Assembly (NCBI GenBank): GCA_050698355.1
Contig: JBOHBN010000040.1
Span: forward strand, 1 to 7,706
From: JBOHBN01 sp050698355
Lineage (GTDB): Bacteria; Actinomycetota; Actinomycetes; Streptosporangiales; WHST01
DNA length: 7,706 nt
Reading direction: 5' to 3'
Under the pieces are notes generated by a model. It saw only the letters and a list, made by a program, of their open reading frames with translations. It searched no databases and was not told the origin of the DNA. Each line of letters opens with the position of its first letter. Within the stretch, counting starts at the first letter, position 1. The translations under genes and the position numbers were made by a program. Below, piece by piece: positions 1 to 6,059 of the stretch.

Positions 1-219
1 GACGACTGGCAGCAGTGGTGGGATGCGGTGACCGCCGACCCCGAGCTGGCCGATCCCGTCGCCCGCCGCGGACAGCGGCCGCTGGAGCACAACCACGGCG
101 GCGACGTCTGGTACGACGAGCGGATCGCACTGCTCCACGCCGCCGGGTTCGGCGAGGTCGGCACCGTCTGGCAGTCCGGCGACGACCGCGTCCTGGTCGC
201 GGTGAACGGCCCGCACTGA
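1..219 (+). CDS. Class I SAM-dependent methyltransferase-like protein, C-terminal fragment (5' end outside window)
   Basis: Frame 1 is open from the first base to a TGA at 217-219 and encodes 72 residues, beginning DDWQQWWDAV and ending in DDRVLVAVNGPH. The segment with an acidic/Trp-rich stretch, then HAAGFGEVGTVWQSGDDRVLVAV, resembles the end of actinobacterial class I methyltransferases. In that fold an 'L..AGF.EV..VW' helix-strand leads into a last beta strand carrying 'vlvAv'. The SAM-binding glycine motif would lie upstream and is not visible, so catalytic integrity cannot be judged and the substrate is unknown. The gene runs towards the HEAT-repeat gene on the opposite strand, and the inverted repeat at 224-275 separates the two stop codons. 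The fold assignment is inferred from a short tail. An ATG at 28 opens the same frame only because the window cuts the gene; it is not the likely start. Confidence 0.6.
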   Translation, partial: DDWQQWWDAVTADPELADPVARRGQRPLEHNHGGDVWYDERIALLHAAGFGEVGTVWQSGDDRVLVAVNGPH

Positions 220-223
220 CCCC

Positions 224-275
224 GTGATCATGAAACATCGTCGTAGTAATAGCTACGACGATGTTTCATGATCAC
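224..275. terminator. Perfect 23-bp inverted repeat between convergent genes; probable bidirectional terminator
   Basis: The left arm (224-246, beginning GTGATCATGAAACATC) is the exact reverse complement of the right arm (253-275), around a 6-base loop TAATAG (247-252). The repeat sits between the stop codon of the methyltransferase-like gene (217-219) and the stop of the minus-strand HEAT gene (284-286), where a shared terminator is expected. There is no T-run on either strand; G/C runs flank the arms instead. It would therefore be a hairpin-only (I-shaped) terminator, as is common in actinomycetes. The arms hold 13 A/T in 23 bases, clearly richer in A+T than the surroundings. A small dispersed repeat element is the alternative reading. 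Confidence 0.75.
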
Positions 276-283
276 CGGGGGGG

Positions 284-1096
284 TCAGCGGGGCGAGTGGT
301 GCCGTCCCGTGGGCGGGTAGAGGGCGGTGTTCAGGCCGGCGGCGGTGGACCTGGCGGCCTGACGCACCATTCGTACGGGGTCCTCGAGCAGCCGCGAGAG
401 CACCCGCCACGCCGCGTCCTGGTGTACGCGGGCGGCGCGGCCGCCCAGCGCGCGGGAGACAGCCCACCTGACCTGCGGGTCGTGCGCCAGGCTGAGCGGG
501 TCGAGCCACCCCAGCGTCAGGTCGGGGTGGTAGGCGAGCATGCCGTCGCCGATGGCGACGGGCCCCAACACGTAGCGCACCTCGTCCGCATCGTCGGCCA
601 TCAGCGGCTTGACCGCGTCGAGCAGGTGCCGGGCGGTCGCGGAGTCGACCGATGCGGAGGCCCACCCCACGCCGGAAGCGGCCGCCCGGCGGACGTACGG
701 GTTGGCGTGCAGGGCCCAGCGGCGTACGACGTCGGTGCCGTCGGAGTACGCGGTGACCAGTTCGGCGAGCGCGAGCGCCGACCAGTCGCGGACGTCGACG
801 GCCTCGTCGCGGGCGAGCCGGCGGAGCCGCGCCTCCGCCGCCGCGGGCCGCACCAGCCAGGCCGACGGCGTGAGCAGGGCCGCGACCTGGCGAGCCGCCG
901 GGTCGGACGAGTCGGCGAGGCCGCGCAGCAGGTGCCAGTCCGGCGGCCGCAGCCAGCGGACGAGGAATATCTTGAGCGCGTCCGGCGGCTCGCCGGTCGA
1001 CGGGTCCGGGTACGCCTTGAGCACTTTCTCCACACCGACCGGGTCGCCCGCGGCGCAGGCCTGGATGGCTGCGGGCCGCCAGGCGGTGCGCGTCAA
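284..1096 (-). CDS. HEAT-repeat protein, function unknown (weak AlkD-like flavour)
   Basis: This encodes 270 residues from a TTG start at 1096-1094 to a TGA at 286-284. The start is chosen because GAGGGG (minus strand, 1110-1105) lies 8 bases upstream, and because the open frame further upstream (to 1480) runs antisense to dxr and reads as low-quality coding. The protein is almost entirely helical repeats with the HEAT-like pattern D..VR..A..AL. Units are visible near residues 97-113 (DEAVDVRDWSALALAEL), 130-143 (HANPYVRRAAASGV), 168-183, 205-219 (HDPQVRWAVSRALGG) and 238-254. It has no signal peptide or membrane segment, so it should be cytosolic. HEAT solenoids usually bind proteins or nucleic acids. 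The 'WALHANPYVRRAAASG' unit recalls DNA alkylation repair (AlkD-like) HEAT proteins, but I cannot identify AlkD catalytic residues. It is divergent from dxr and is not part of the usual dxr cluster. The family is likely; the function is unknown. Confidence 0.72.
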   Translation of the reverse strand: MTRTAWRPAAIQACAAGDPVGVEKVLKAYPDPSTGEPPDALKIFLVRWLRPPDWHLLRGLADSSDPAARQVAALLTPSAWLVRPAAAEARLRRLARDEAVDVRDWSALALAELVTAYSDGTDVVRRWALHANPYVRRAAASGVGWASASVDSATARHLLDAVKPLMADDADEVRYVLGPVAIGDGMLAYHPDLTLGWLDPLSLAHDPQVRWAVSRALGGRAARVHQDAAWRVLSRLLEDPVRMVRQAARSTAAGLNTALYPPTGRHHSPR

Positions 1097-1235
1097 CTCT
1101 CGTTCCCCTCGGCGACGGGCGGGTTCACGGTCGGGACAGGAGCGCGGCCATCGCGCGCGTCCTGACTCGGTCCCCCTACTGCAGGGTAGACGGAGCCGTG
1201 GCCCACCGAGCATGAGGTCGCCAGGGTGTGTCCGC

Positions 1236-1250
1236 GACAATGGGGCGGTG
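1236..1250 (+). promoter_or_regulatory. Candidate -10 element and leaderless GTG start of dxr
   Basis: GACAAT at 1236-1241 ends 6 bases before the GTG at 1248. This matches the spacing expected when transcription begins on the start codon itself (a leaderless mRNA, frequent in actinobacteria). There is no Shine-Dalgarno sequence in front of this GTG. The region 17 bp upstream (TGAGGT, 1213-1218) is only a weak -35. The rest of the divergent gap (1097-1235) holds a short CCCT/AGGG stem near 1173-1186 and a minus-strand TACCCT (1189-1184) that could serve the HEAT gene. Neither is strong. Confidence 0.35.
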
Positions 1251-2525
1251 ATCGCCGACACCAGCCCACCCGACGGGCGCTCCCAGCAGGGGTCGCCGGG
1301 CGAGAAGACCAGCGTCGTGATACTCGGTTCCACCGGATCGATAGGGGCGCAGGCGCTCGACGTCATGGCCAGGAATCGGGACCGGTTCCAGGTCGTGGCC
1401 CTGGCCGCCAGCGGCGCGCGCGCCGAGACGCTGGTACGGCAGGCGCTCGACTTCGAGGTCGCCGCGCTCGCGGTCGCCAAGGGGTCCGCCGCCGAGGACG
1501 TCCAGCTGGCGCTGTACGCCGAGGCGCAGCGCCGCGGGTACGCGCAGGGCGACTACCGGTTGCCGCGGCTGCTCGTCGGGCCGAAGGCTGCCGAGGAACT
1601 CGCGGAGTGGCCCTGCGACGTCGTGCTGAACGCCATCGACGGCGCCGCCGGCCTGCACCCCACACTCGCCGCGCTGCGCGCCGGGCGGCGGCTCGCGCTC
1701 GCCAACAAGGAGTCGCTCATCATCGGCGGGCCGCTCGTACGCGAGCTCGCACGGCCGGGACAGGTCGTCCCGGTCGATTCCGAGCACTCGGCGCTCGCAC
1801 AGTGCCTGCGCAGCGGCACACGTTCCGAGGTGCGGCGTCTGGTGCTCACCGCGAGCGGCGGCCCGTTCCGCGGCAGGGCCCGCGCGGAGCTGGCGGACGT
1901 CACGCCGGAGCAGGCGCTCGCGCACCCGACCTGGACTATGGGCCCGCTCGTCACCGTGAACTCCGCGACGCTGGTGAACAAGGGCCTGGAGGTCATCGAG
2001 GCGCACCTGCTCTTCGACGTGCCGTACGACCGCATCGAGGTGATGGTGCACCCGCAGTCGATGGTGCACTCGATGGTGGAGTTCATCGACGGCTCGACGC
2101 TCGCGCAGTGTTCGCCGCCGGACATGCGGTTGCCGATCTCGCTGGCGCTCGGCTGGCCGGAACGGATCGCGGACGCCGCTCCCGGGCTCGACTGGCAGGG
2201 CGCGCACGCATGGGAGTTCCACCCGCTGGACGACGCGGCCTTCCCTGCCGTACGGCTCGCGCGCGAGGTCGGCGCGCGGGGCGGCACGTACCCCGCCGTG
2301 TACAACGCCGCGAACGAGCAGTGCGTCACCGCCTTCCTCGACAACCGGCTGCCATTCCTCGATATCGTCGACACCGTCCAGCGCGTGGTCGCCGAGCACG
2401 TCGAGGCCGGTGGGGGCGGTGACCTCACTGCCGACTCGGTCCTGGCCGCGGACGGCTGGGCGCGGGCCCGCGCGGCAGAGATCGCGGGTACAGGTGAAGC
2501 CGAGCGGGTCGGGAGAGAGCGGTAG
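1248..2525 (+). CDS. dxr: 1-deoxy-D-xylulose 5-phosphate reductoisomerase (Dxr/IspC)
   Basis: Dxr catalyses the NADPH- and divalent-metal-dependent conversion of DXP to 2-C-methyl-D-erythritol 4-phosphate, the committed step of the MEP isoprenoid pathway, in the cytosol; fosmidomycin targets this enzyme. From the GTG at 1248 it has 425 residues, somewhat longer than E. coli Dxr because of about 20 extra N-terminal residues and a polar tail. Visible motifs are the NADPH-binding GSTGSIG (27-33), LANKES (151-156) and PVDSEHSA with metal ligands Asp177 and Glu179. They are followed by TASGGPF (201-207), HPTWTMG with the substrate-loop Trp229, and NKGLEVIEAH with the third metal ligand Glu248. HPQSMVHSM (268-276), PDMRLPI and the C-terminal YNAANE (352-357) complete the set. 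All key residues are present. An in-frame ATG at 1212 is the alternative start; it lacks a convincing ribosome-binding site. The stop abuts the rip start, so the two are co-transcribed. Confidence 0.97.
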   Translation: MIADTSPPDGRSQQGSPGEKTSVVILGSTGSIGAQALDVMARNRDRFQVVALAASGARAETLVRQALDFEVAALAVAKGSAAEDVQLALYAEAQRRGYAQGDYRLPRLLVGPKAAEELAEWPCDVVLNAIDGAAGLHPTLAALRAGRRLALANKESLIIGGPLVRELARPGQVVPVDSEHSALAQCLRSGTRSEVRRLVLTASGGPFRGRARAELADVTPEQALAHPTWTMGPLVTVNSATLVNKGLEVIEAHLLFDVPYDRIEVMVHPQSMVHSMVEFIDGSTLAQCSPPDMRLPISLALGWPERIADAAPGLDWQGAHAWEFHPLDDAAFPAVRLAREVGARGGTYPAVYNAANEQCVTAFLDNRLPFLDIVDTVQRVVAEHVEAGGGGDLTADSVLAADGWARARAAEIAGTGEAERVGRER

Positions 2526-3749
2526 ATGTCACAGCTGGCGGTACTCGGCGGTGTGGGCATCGCCTTGTTCGCGATCGCCCTGATCGTCTCGATCCTCCTG
2601 CACGAGGCCGGTCACTTCCTGTTCGCCCGCACGTTCGGGATGAAGGCCACGGAGTTCTTCTTCGGCTTCGGCCCCCGGCTCTGGTCGCGATTCAAGGACG
2701 GCACCGAGTACGGCTTCAAGGCGATACCGGCCGGCGGCTACGTCAAGATCGTCGGCATGACGCCGCTGGAGGAGGTCGACCCGGCCGACGAGCCGCGGGC
2801 GTTCTACCGGCAGCCGGCGATGAACCGCTTCCTCGTACTCGTGGCCGGGTCTCTCACCCACTTCATGATCGCGACGCTGCTGCTGCTCATCGTGCTGATG
2901 GGCGTCGGCGTCGCGGTGCCCAAGCAGACGCTCACCCTCGACAACGTGGTGCCCTGCGTGCCGAAGGACAACCAGAGCGCCTGCACCAAGAACGCCGCGC
3001 AGAAGTCGCCGGCGGCCAAGGCCGGGCTGCAGCCGGGCGACAAGATCACGAAGTTCAGCGGCCAGCGGGTGAAGAGCTGGAACGAGCTCACCAGCAAGCT
3101 CGAGAAGAGCGGCGGCCAGAAGGTCCACCTGACCGTACGTCGCGGCGACCAGACCAAGCAGGTCACGCTCACCCCCGCGCGCGTGCGCGACGTTCAAAGC
3201 GGCAAGCAGATCGGCTACCTCGGCGTCCAATCCAAGACGCGGGTCGACCACTACGAGACGTGGGACCCCCTCACCGCGTACGGCAAGGTCAGTGACATCT
3301 ACATGCGCCAGGTCAGCCTGATCTTCCAGGCGCTCGGCGGGCTGCCGGCCGCCATCCCGCAACTGTTCTCCCCCGATCGCGGCAGCACCAAGGGCGGCCA
3401 GGTCGGTAGCGTGGTGGGCGCCGCCCGCATGGCGGGCTCGCTGTTCGGCTCGGAGAAGCCGTTCCGCGCGAAGGCGTCGTACTTCCTGCAGATGGTCCAG
3501 AGCGTCAACCTGTTCATCGGCATCTTCAACATGCTGCCGCTGCTGCCGATGGACGGGGGCCACGTCGCCGTGCTCGGCTGGGAGCGGCTCCGCGCCTGGT
3601 TCGCGCGCAAGCGGGGGCGTCCGGACCCCGGCCCGGTGGACATGGCCAAGCTGCTGCCGGCGACGACGCTCGTGTTCGTCCTGCTGGTCGGCCTCGGGTT
3701 GCTGCTCATCACGGCCGACCTGGTCAACCCGCTGGCGAGCCCGTTCTAG
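2526..3749 (+). CDS. rip: Site-2 protease, M50 family intramembrane zinc metalloprotease (Rip/RseP-like)
   Basis: This 407-residue polytopic membrane protease cleaves membrane-embedded substrates, typically anti-sigma factors, after a first site-1 cut. The Mycobacterium tuberculosis counterpart is Rip1 (Rv2869c). The zinc-binding HEAGH motif is at residues 26-30 inside TM1 (about 7-32), followed by the FGFGP and GFKAIPAGGYVKI segments (46-50 and 64-75) that are typical of the family. TM2 spans about 102-130. An extracytoplasmic PDZ domain follows (about 138-220, with AKAGLQPGDKI at its core). The second metal motif NMLPLLPMDGGH (335-346) carries the third ligand Asp343, and TM4 spans about 376-400. 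A Cys pair (144, 153) lies at the PDZ entrance. The ATG begins on the base after the dxr stop; GGGAGAGAG (2511-2519) supplies a ribosome-binding site 6 bases upstream, inside the dxr 3' end. Its place between MEP genes is conserved in actinobacteria. The substrate is not deducible here. Confidence 0.95.
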   Translation: MSQLAVLGGVGIALFAIALIVSILLHEAGHFLFARTFGMKATEFFFGFGPRLWSRFKDGTEYGFKAIPAGGYVKIVGMTPLEEVDPADEPRAFYRQPAMNRFLVLVAGSLTHFMIATLLLLIVLMGVGVAVPKQTLTLDNVVPCVPKDNQSACTKNAAQKSPAAKAGLQPGDKITKFSGQRVKSWNELTSKLEKSGGQKVHLTVRRGDQTKQVTLTPARVRDVQSGKQIGYLGVQSKTRVDHYETWDPLTAYGKVSDIYMRQVSLIFQALGGLPAAIPQLFSPDRGSTKGGQVGSVVGAARMAGSLFGSEKPFRAKASYFLQMVQSVNLFIGIFNMLPLLPMDGGHVAVLGWERLRAWFARKRGRPDPGPVDMAKLLPATTLVFVLLVGLGLLLITADLVNPLASPF

Positions 3750-3908
3750 CCTGCCCATTGCTGGGGGTTGTCCCGGACCACCCGGGGGGTCGAGAGTTCG
3801 ACGTTTGCTGGGGGCGACCTGCACGCACCCAGGGGGCGAGGGTGCGATGCTGGCAGCGGTGGGTATGAGCGTGAGAGATTGACCTTGAAGGAGGAGGCGC
3901 GCGGTCGC
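3750..3908 (+). promoter_or_regulatory. Structured spacer/leader upstream of ispG with direct repeats and small hairpins
   Basis: The 159 bases between rip and ispG appear non-coding. TTGCTGGGGG occurs twice (3758-3767 and 3805-3814). Short perfect stems are CCCGG/CCGGG (3772-3776 with 3782-3786), GTCGA/TCGAC (3789-3793 with 3798-3802) and CGCACCC/GGGTGCG (3824-3830 with 3840-3846). CCCAG at 3828-3832 could instead pair with CTGGG at 3808-3812, which would exclude the last stem. A strong purine-rich ribosome-binding site GAAGGAGGAGG (3887-3897) precedes the ispG ATG at a rather long 11-base spacing. I see no convincing -35/-10 pair, although a break this long suggests ispG has its own promoter or a processed leader. 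Confidence 0.45.
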
Positions 3909-5063
3909 ATGAGCGTTGACCTGGGAATGCCGGAGATACCGCTGGAGCCGTTGGCGGAGCGGCGGCCGAGCCGCCGGATCATGGTGGGCGACGTCCCCGT
4001 CGGTGACGGGGCGCCGGTATCGGTCCAGTCGATGACCACCACGGTGACCGCCGACGTCGACGCGACCCTGCAGCAGATCGCCGAGCTCACCACGGCCGGC
4101 TGCGACATCGTCCGCGTCGCCGTGCCGAGTCAGGACGACGCAGAGGCGCTGCCCGAGATCGCCAAGCACAGCCAGATCCCCGTCATCGCCGACATCCACT
4201 TCCAGCCGCGGTACGTGTTCGCGGCCATCGACGCGGGCTGCGCGGGCGTACGGGTGAACCCCGGCAACATCAAGAAGTTCGACGACAGGGTCGCCGAGAT
4301 CGCCCAGGCGACGAAGGAGCATCACACGCCGATCCGGATCGGCGTCAACGCCGGCTCCCTCGACCCGCGGCTGTTGAAGAAGTACGGCAAGGCGACCCCG
4401 GAGGCGCTCGCCGAGTCGGCGCTGTGGGAGGCGTCCCTGTTCGAGGAGCACGACTTCCACGACATCAAGATCTCGGTGAAGCACCACGACCCGGTGGTGA
4501 TGATCCAGGCGTACCGGCTGCTCGCGCAGAAGTGCGACTACCCACTGCACCTCGGCGTGACAGAGGCCGGTCCCGCGTTCCAGGGCACGATCAAGTCCGC
4601 GACGGCGTTCGGCGCGCTGCTCGCCGAGGGCATCGGCGACACCATCCGCGTGTCGCTGTCCGCGCCGCCGGTCGAGGAGGTCAAGGTCGGCGCGGCGATC
4701 CTGGAGTCGTTCGGGCTGCGCCCGAAGACCCTGGAGATCGTCTCCTGCCCGTCCTGCGGCCGCGCCCAGGTCGACGTGTACAAGCTCGCCGACGCGGTGA
4801 CGGCCGGCCTGGAAGGCCTCGAGGTGCCGCTGCGGGTCGCGGTCATGGGTTGCGTCGTCAACGGCCCGGGGGAGGCGCGGGAGGCCGACCTCGGTGTCGC
4901 ATCGGGCAACGGCAAGGGCCAGATCTTCGTCAAGGGCGAGGTGATCAGGACCGTTCCGGAGGCGCAGATCGTCGAGACCCTGATCGACGAGGCGAATCGC
5001 ATCGCCACCGACCTCGCCGACGACGGCGTAAGCTCGGGCACTCCGCAAGTGTCTGTCTCTTAG
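3909..5063 (+). CDS. ispG: 4-hydroxy-3-methylbut-2-en-1-yl diphosphate synthase (IspG/GcpE)
   Basis: IspG is the [4Fe-4S] enzyme that reduces 2-C-methyl-erythritol 2,4-cyclodiphosphate to HMBPP (flavodoxin or ferredoxin as electron donor), the next-to-last step of the MEP pathway; it is cytosolic. It has 384 residues from the ATG at 3909, normal for bacterial two-domain GcpE. The N-terminal TIM-barrel part shows SVQSMTTT (38-45), DIVRVAVPS (66-74), IPVIADIHF (90-98), RVNPGNI (115-121) and GVNAGSLD (145-152), plus LGVTEAG (215-221). The C-terminal cluster-binding domain has SCPSCGR (Cys280, Cys283) and VMGCVVNGPGEA (Cys315, Glu322). Their relative spacing equals that of E. coli Cys270, Cys273, Cys305 and Glu312, so all four cluster ligands are present. 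The frame is open upstream to 3768, but those residues do not look like IspG, and the ATG has the ribosome-binding site at 3887-3897. The GNAT gene follows after 27 bases. Confidence 0.97.
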   Translation: MSVDLGMPEIPLEPLAERRPSRRIMVGDVPVGDGAPVSVQSMTTTVTADVDATLQQIAELTTAGCDIVRVAVPSQDDAEALPEIAKHSQIPVIADIHFQPRYVFAAIDAGCAGVRVNPGNIKKFDDRVAEIAQATKEHHTPIRIGVNAGSLDPRLLKKYGKATPEALAESALWEASLFEEHDFHDIKISVKHHDPVVMIQAYRLLAQKCDYPLHLGVTEAGPAFQGTIKSATAFGALLAEGIGDTIRVSLSAPPVEEVKVGAAILESFGLRPKTLEIVSCPSCGRAQVDVYKLADAVTAGLEGLEVPLRVAVMGCVVNGPGEAREADLGVASGNGKGQIFVKGEVIRTVPEAQIVETLIDEANRIATDLADDGVSSGTPQVSVS

Positions 5064-5090
5064 AAAGCGGAGCGCGGGGAGGGGGTCACA

Positions 5091-5930
5091 GTGTTGCGGA
5101 CCTCTCCGCTGCGCACGCTGGACGAGCGTGACCTGAGCGAGGTACGCGCGCTCTTGCAGCGCGACCCGGTGACGGACGTGTTCGCCGCGTCCCGCGTGGA
5201 TGCCTGCGGCCTGGAGTCGTGGCGGCTCGGCGCGGAGGTGTGGGGCTACCGCGAGGGCGGCAGGCTCGCCTCGCTGTGCTACGCCGGTGCGAACCTGGTG
5301 CCCGTCCAGGCGACCGGCGCGGCGGTCAGCGCGTTCGCCGACCGCGCCGGGCGGCAGGGGCGCCGGTGCTCGTCGATCGTCGGCCCGCGTAACGCCGTCG
5401 ACCCGCTGTGGAGCCTGCTCGAACCCACCTGGGGACCGGCGAGGGAGGTCCGCTGGCGGCAGCCGCACATGGTCGCGACCGCGCCGCCCGCCTCGTACGA
5501 CCCGGCCGTAGGCCGGGTCCGCCCCGACGAGGTCGACACGCTGCTGCCCGCGTGCGTGGCGATGTTCACCGAGGAGGTGGGGATCTCCCCGGTGGGCGGT
5601 GACGGCGGGGTGATGTACCGCTCGCGGGTCACCGAGCTCGTGCGCCAGGGCAGGGCGTTCGCCCGCATCGAGAAGGGCACTGTGGTGTTTAAGGCGGAGG
5701 TCGCGGCGGCGACCAGCGACGCGTGCCAGATCCAGGGCGTCTGGGTGGCTCCCGAGTACCGCGGCCGGGGACTCGCCACGGCGGGCATGGCGGCCGTCGT
5801 ACGCGAGGCGCTGCGCACGGTCGCCCCCGTGGTCAGCCTCTACGTCAACGACTTCAACGCGCCGGCCCGCGCCGCGTACCGCCGCGCCGGCTTCGTCGAG
5901 GCCGGTTGCTTCATGTCCGTACTCTTCTAG
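5091..5930 (+). CDS. DUF4081 domain-containing GNAT-family N-acetyltransferase (Rv2867c-like)
   Basis: A 279-residue two-domain protein. The N-terminal half (about 5-130) matches the DUF4081 type that accompanies actinobacterial GNATs: LLQRDPVTDVFAASRVD (21-37), the aromatic/Arg-rich WRLGAEVWGY, then SSIVGPRNAVDPLW. The C-terminal half (about 143-279) is a GNAT acyl-CoA transferase. Acetyl-CoA motif A is VWVAPEYRGRGLATAGM (217-233), with the pyrophosphate loop RGRGLA. Motif B is YVNDFNAPARAAYRRAGF (251-268). The protein should be cytosolic, and the substrate (amine, protein lysine or N-terminus) is unknown. The GTG start at 5091 is fixed by GGGGAGGGGG (5076-5085) 5 bases upstream. It follows ispG closely and occupies the same position as Rv2867c in M. 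tuberculosis, so co-transcription with ispG is likely. A functional tie to isoprenoid synthesis is unproven. Confidence 0.9.
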   Translation: MLRTSPLRTLDERDLSEVRALLQRDPVTDVFAASRVDACGLESWRLGAEVWGYREGGRLASLCYAGANLVPVQATGAAVSAFADRAGRQGRRCSSIVGPRNAVDPLWSLLEPTWGPAREVRWRQPHMVATAPPASYDPAVGRVRPDEVDTLLPACVAMFTEEVGISPVGGDGGVMYRSRVTELVRQGRAFARIEKGTVVFKAEVAAATSDACQIQGVWVAPEYRGRGLATAGMAAVVREALRTVAPVVSLYVNDFNAPARAAYRRAGFVEAGCFMSVLF

Positions 5931-5932
5931 AA

Positions 5933-5978
5933 GTTGTCAGTGCGTGGCTGAGCTATAGCTCGAGCAGACACTGACAAC
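5933..5978. terminator. Inverted repeat with nested 12-bp palindrome after the GNAT gene; probable terminator
   Basis: GTTGTCAGTG (5933-5942) pairs perfectly with CACTGACAAC (5969-5978). The intervening 26 bases contain the perfect palindrome GAGCTATAGCTC (5950-5961), which gives a branched or extended hairpin. It begins 2 bases after the GNAT stop codon, the usual place for a terminator, but has no T-tract. TTGTCA (5934-5939) also resembles a -35 box with TATAGC nearby, so part of the element could instead be the exporter's promoter region. Confidence 0.5.
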
Positions 5979-5987
5979 ACGCTGACC

Positions 5988-5999
5988 TGACAAGTGTCA
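5988..5999. promoter_or_regulatory. Operator-like palindrome TGACA-AG-TGTCA upstream of the exporter
   Basis: TGACA (5988-5992) and TGTCA (5995-5999) form a short perfect dyad with a 2-base centre. The same half-site recurs nearby: CTGACAA at 5971-5977 and again at 5987-5993 (16 bp apart), and TGTCA at 5935-5939. A compact dyad with repeated half-sites in front of a drug-exporter operon is the typical layout of a TetR-, MarR- or GntR-type repressor site. No regulator gene is in the window, so the binding protein is unknown. Confidence 0.4.
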
Positions 6000-6009
6000 T
6001 GACCGGTTC

Positions 6010-6043
6010 CGTACGGCGGTCACTACCAGCCGTACGTGGTGAC
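6010..6043 (+). promoter_or_regulatory. Overlapping, mutually exclusive hairpins in the exporter leader
   Basis: Hairpin A: CGTACGGC (6010-6017) pairs with GCCGTACG (6029-6036) and continues as GGT/ACC (6018-6020 with 6025-6027) across one bulged A (6028), closing on a CACT loop. Hairpin B: GTCACTAC (6019-6026) pairs with GTGGTGAC (6036-6043), including one G-T wobble. The two share bases 6019-6026 and 6036, so both cannot form at once. The region precedes the ATG at 6060 and overlaps alternative in-frame GTG starts (6036, 6039). It could act as an attenuator or a translational switch, or the DNA repeats could be overlapping protein sites. Confidence 0.35.
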
Positions 6044-6059
6044 GGGCAGAGTCGTAGCC

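Noticed and set aside
609..1247. In-frame upstream extension of dxr
   Set aside because: It runs antisense to the HEAT gene and shows no similarity to the Dxr N-terminus, which begins with the nucleotide-binding strand near 1311.
1097..1480. N-terminal extension of the HEAT protein up to an ATG at 1480
   Set aside because: It would overlap the dxr catalytic N-terminus, has low-complexity composition, and the TTG at 1096 has a well-spaced ribosome-binding site.
1176..2560. Long minus-strand open frames opposite dxr
   Set aside because: They mirror the codon bias of dxr, show no domain or ribosome-binding site, and overlap a gene whose active-site residues are all intact.
3768..3908. In-frame upstream extension of ispG
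   Set aside because: The residues do not resemble IspG, and the region is repeat- and hairpin-rich with a purine-rich ribosome-binding site just before the ATG at 3909.
2529..5468. Very long open frame on the minus strand (979 codons) opposite rip, ispG and the GNAT gene
   Set aside because: It is antisense to three genes with clear family motifs. Its translation is Arg/Ala/His/Asp-rich without recognisable domains, the usual coding shadow in G+C-rich DNA with biased third positions.
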